Shown here: in pieces, positions 6,154 through 6,854 of the stretch
Position numbering within the stretch: the stretch's first letter is position 1
Layout of the letters: each line of letters opens with the position of its first letter
Assembly (NCBI RefSeq): GCF_025362455.1
Contig: NZ_JANYGJ010000196.1
Location: forward strand, 1-6,854
DNA from: Deinococcus sp.
GTDB lineage: Bacteria; Deinococcota; Deinococci; Deinococcales; Deinococcaceae
Length of the DNA stretch: 6,854 bases
Direction: 5' to 3'
Translations under genes and position numbers: made by a program
The notes under the pieces: model-generated
What the model was told of the DNA's origin: nothing
Seen by the model: only the letters and a program-made list of their open reading frames with translations
Database searches by the model: none

Positions 6154-6854
6154 CCCTGAACACCAACACCCTGCTTGTCACTGGCGGCTGCGGCTTTATC
6201 GGCAGCAACTTCGTGCGCTACTGGCTGGCGCAGCACCCTGAAAGTAAAATCGTCGTCTACGACAAGCTGACCTACGCCGGGCGCAAGGAAAACCTGCATG
6301 ACCTCTGGAACGATCCTCGCCTGAGCCTGGTCGTCGGCGACATCGGCGATATGGACGCGGTGCGCAGCGCCTGCACCGAGGGCGGCGTGGACCTGATCGT
6401 CAACTTCGCCGCCGAGACCCATGTGGACCAGAGCATTCTCGGCCCGCTGGTCTTCACCGACACCAACGTGCGCGGCACCCACGTTTTGCTCGAAGTCGCC
6501 CGCGAGCTGGGTATCCGGCTGCACCACATCAGCACTGATGAGGTCTACGGCCACATCAAGGACGACCACCAGAGCGTGGAAACCGACGAGCTGGCCCCGC
6601 GCAGCCCCTACGCCGCCAGCAAGGCCGCCGCCGATCAACTGGTCCAGGCGTATGCCATCACCTACGGCATTCCGGTGACCATCACGCGCGGCGCCAACAA
6701 CGTCGGGCCGTACCAGTATCCGGAGAAGGCCGTGCCGCTGTTTTCGACCAACGCCATTCTCGGCGAGGCCATTCCGGTCTACGGCGACGGCCTCCAGATG
6801 CGCGACTACGCCCACGTCTACGACCACTGCACCGGCATCGAGGCGGTGCTGCTG
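6150..6854 (+). CDS. rmlB: dTDP-glucose 4,6-dehydratase (partial, N-terminal 235 codons)
   Basis: The frame is open to the right edge, giving 235 of an expected 330-360 residues. RmlB converts dTDP-glucose to dTDP-4-keto-6-deoxyglucose, the second step to dTDP-L-rhamnose, in the cytoplasm. It is an extended short-chain dehydrogenase. Visible: the NAD-binding TGGCGFIGSN (11-20), YDKLTYAG (37-44), GDI (63-65), NFAAETHVDQSI (85-96), the catalytic Thr-Asp-Glu in STDEVYG (128-134), the YxxxK pair Y154/K158 in SPYAASKAAAD (152-162), and NNVGPYQYPEKAVPLF (183-198). The DQSI and TDE signatures separate it from UDP-galactose epimerases. GC is about 65-72%, like the flanking host genes. The start overlaps the preceding stop and has a good AAGGAG site. 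The other rml genes, if clustered, would lie downstream outside the window. It would supply donor for the two rhamnosyltransferase-like genes. Confidence 0.95.
   Translation, partial: MTLNTNTLLVTGGCGFIGSNFVRYWLAQHPESKIVVYDKLTYAGRKENLHDLWNDPRLSLVVGDIGDMDAVRSACTEGGVDLIVNFAAETHVDQSILGPLVFTDTNVRGTHVLLEVARELGIRLHHISTDEVYGHIKDDHQSVETDELAPRSPYAASKAAADQLVQAYAITYGIPVTITRGANNVGPYQYPEKAVPLFSTNAILGEAIPVYGDGLQMRDYAHVYDHCTGIEAVLL

Noticed and set aside
6126..6827. Long open frame on the minus strand (233 codons)
   Set aside because: It is the antisense shadow of rmlB. High-GC genes with strong third-position bias commonly leave such frames open, and its Val/Gly/Ala-rich product has no recognisable motif.

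Overview
The window is the middle of a Wzx/Wzy-dependent surface-polysaccharide locus (capsule, exopolysaccharide or O-antigen type). It holds seven confidently called genes, all on the + strand. The first (the initiating sugar-phosphate transferase) and the last (rmlB) run off the window edges. The flanking genes are GC-rich: hand counts of sampled 60-base lines give about 55-65% for most of gene 1 and 65-72% for rmlB, with Arg codons of the CGN type. The RmlB sequence resembles what I recall of Deinococcus-type proteins, so a high-GC bacterium of that kind is my tentative guess. A high-GC proteobacterium is not excluded.

Layout: (1) 1-541, the C-terminal catalytic domain of a WbaP-like undecaprenyl-phosphate galactose phosphotransferase. 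(2) 562-1773, the Wzx flippase. (3) 1775-2905, a GT4-like glycosyltransferase. (4) 2902-4224, the Wzy polymerase. (5) 4225-4291, a 67-base gap containing a doubtful 21-codon ORF. (6) 4292-5236, a GT2 rhamnosyltransferase-like enzyme. (7) 5239-6153, a second GT2 rhamnosyltransferase-like enzyme. (8) 6150-6854, the first 235 codons of rmlB. From wzx onward, junctions are 1-2 bases or ATGA overlaps, except for the 67-base gap, which indicates one transcription unit. No RNA gene, CRISPR array, transposase, convincing promoter or terminator was seen.

How they work together: WbaP places the first sugar phosphate (probably Gal-1-P) on undecaprenyl phosphate. The three glycosyltransferases extend it, two of them probably with L-rhamnose from dTDP-rhamnose, whose synthesis includes RmlB. 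Wzx flips the lipid-linked unit across the membrane and Wzy polymerises it. A repeat unit of about four sugars follows by inference.

The most notable feature is compositional. An AT-rich block (about 542-5400) is inserted between GC-rich neighbours. Its left edge lies at the wbaP stop codon. Its right edge falls inside the second GT2 gene, just before the conserved HGGTRN motif, so that gene looks like an in-frame chimera. This fits replacement of the serotype-specific genes by recombination in flanking conserved genes. I see no evidence for a wholly new type of system; the novelty is the cassette exchange and the unassigned glycan.
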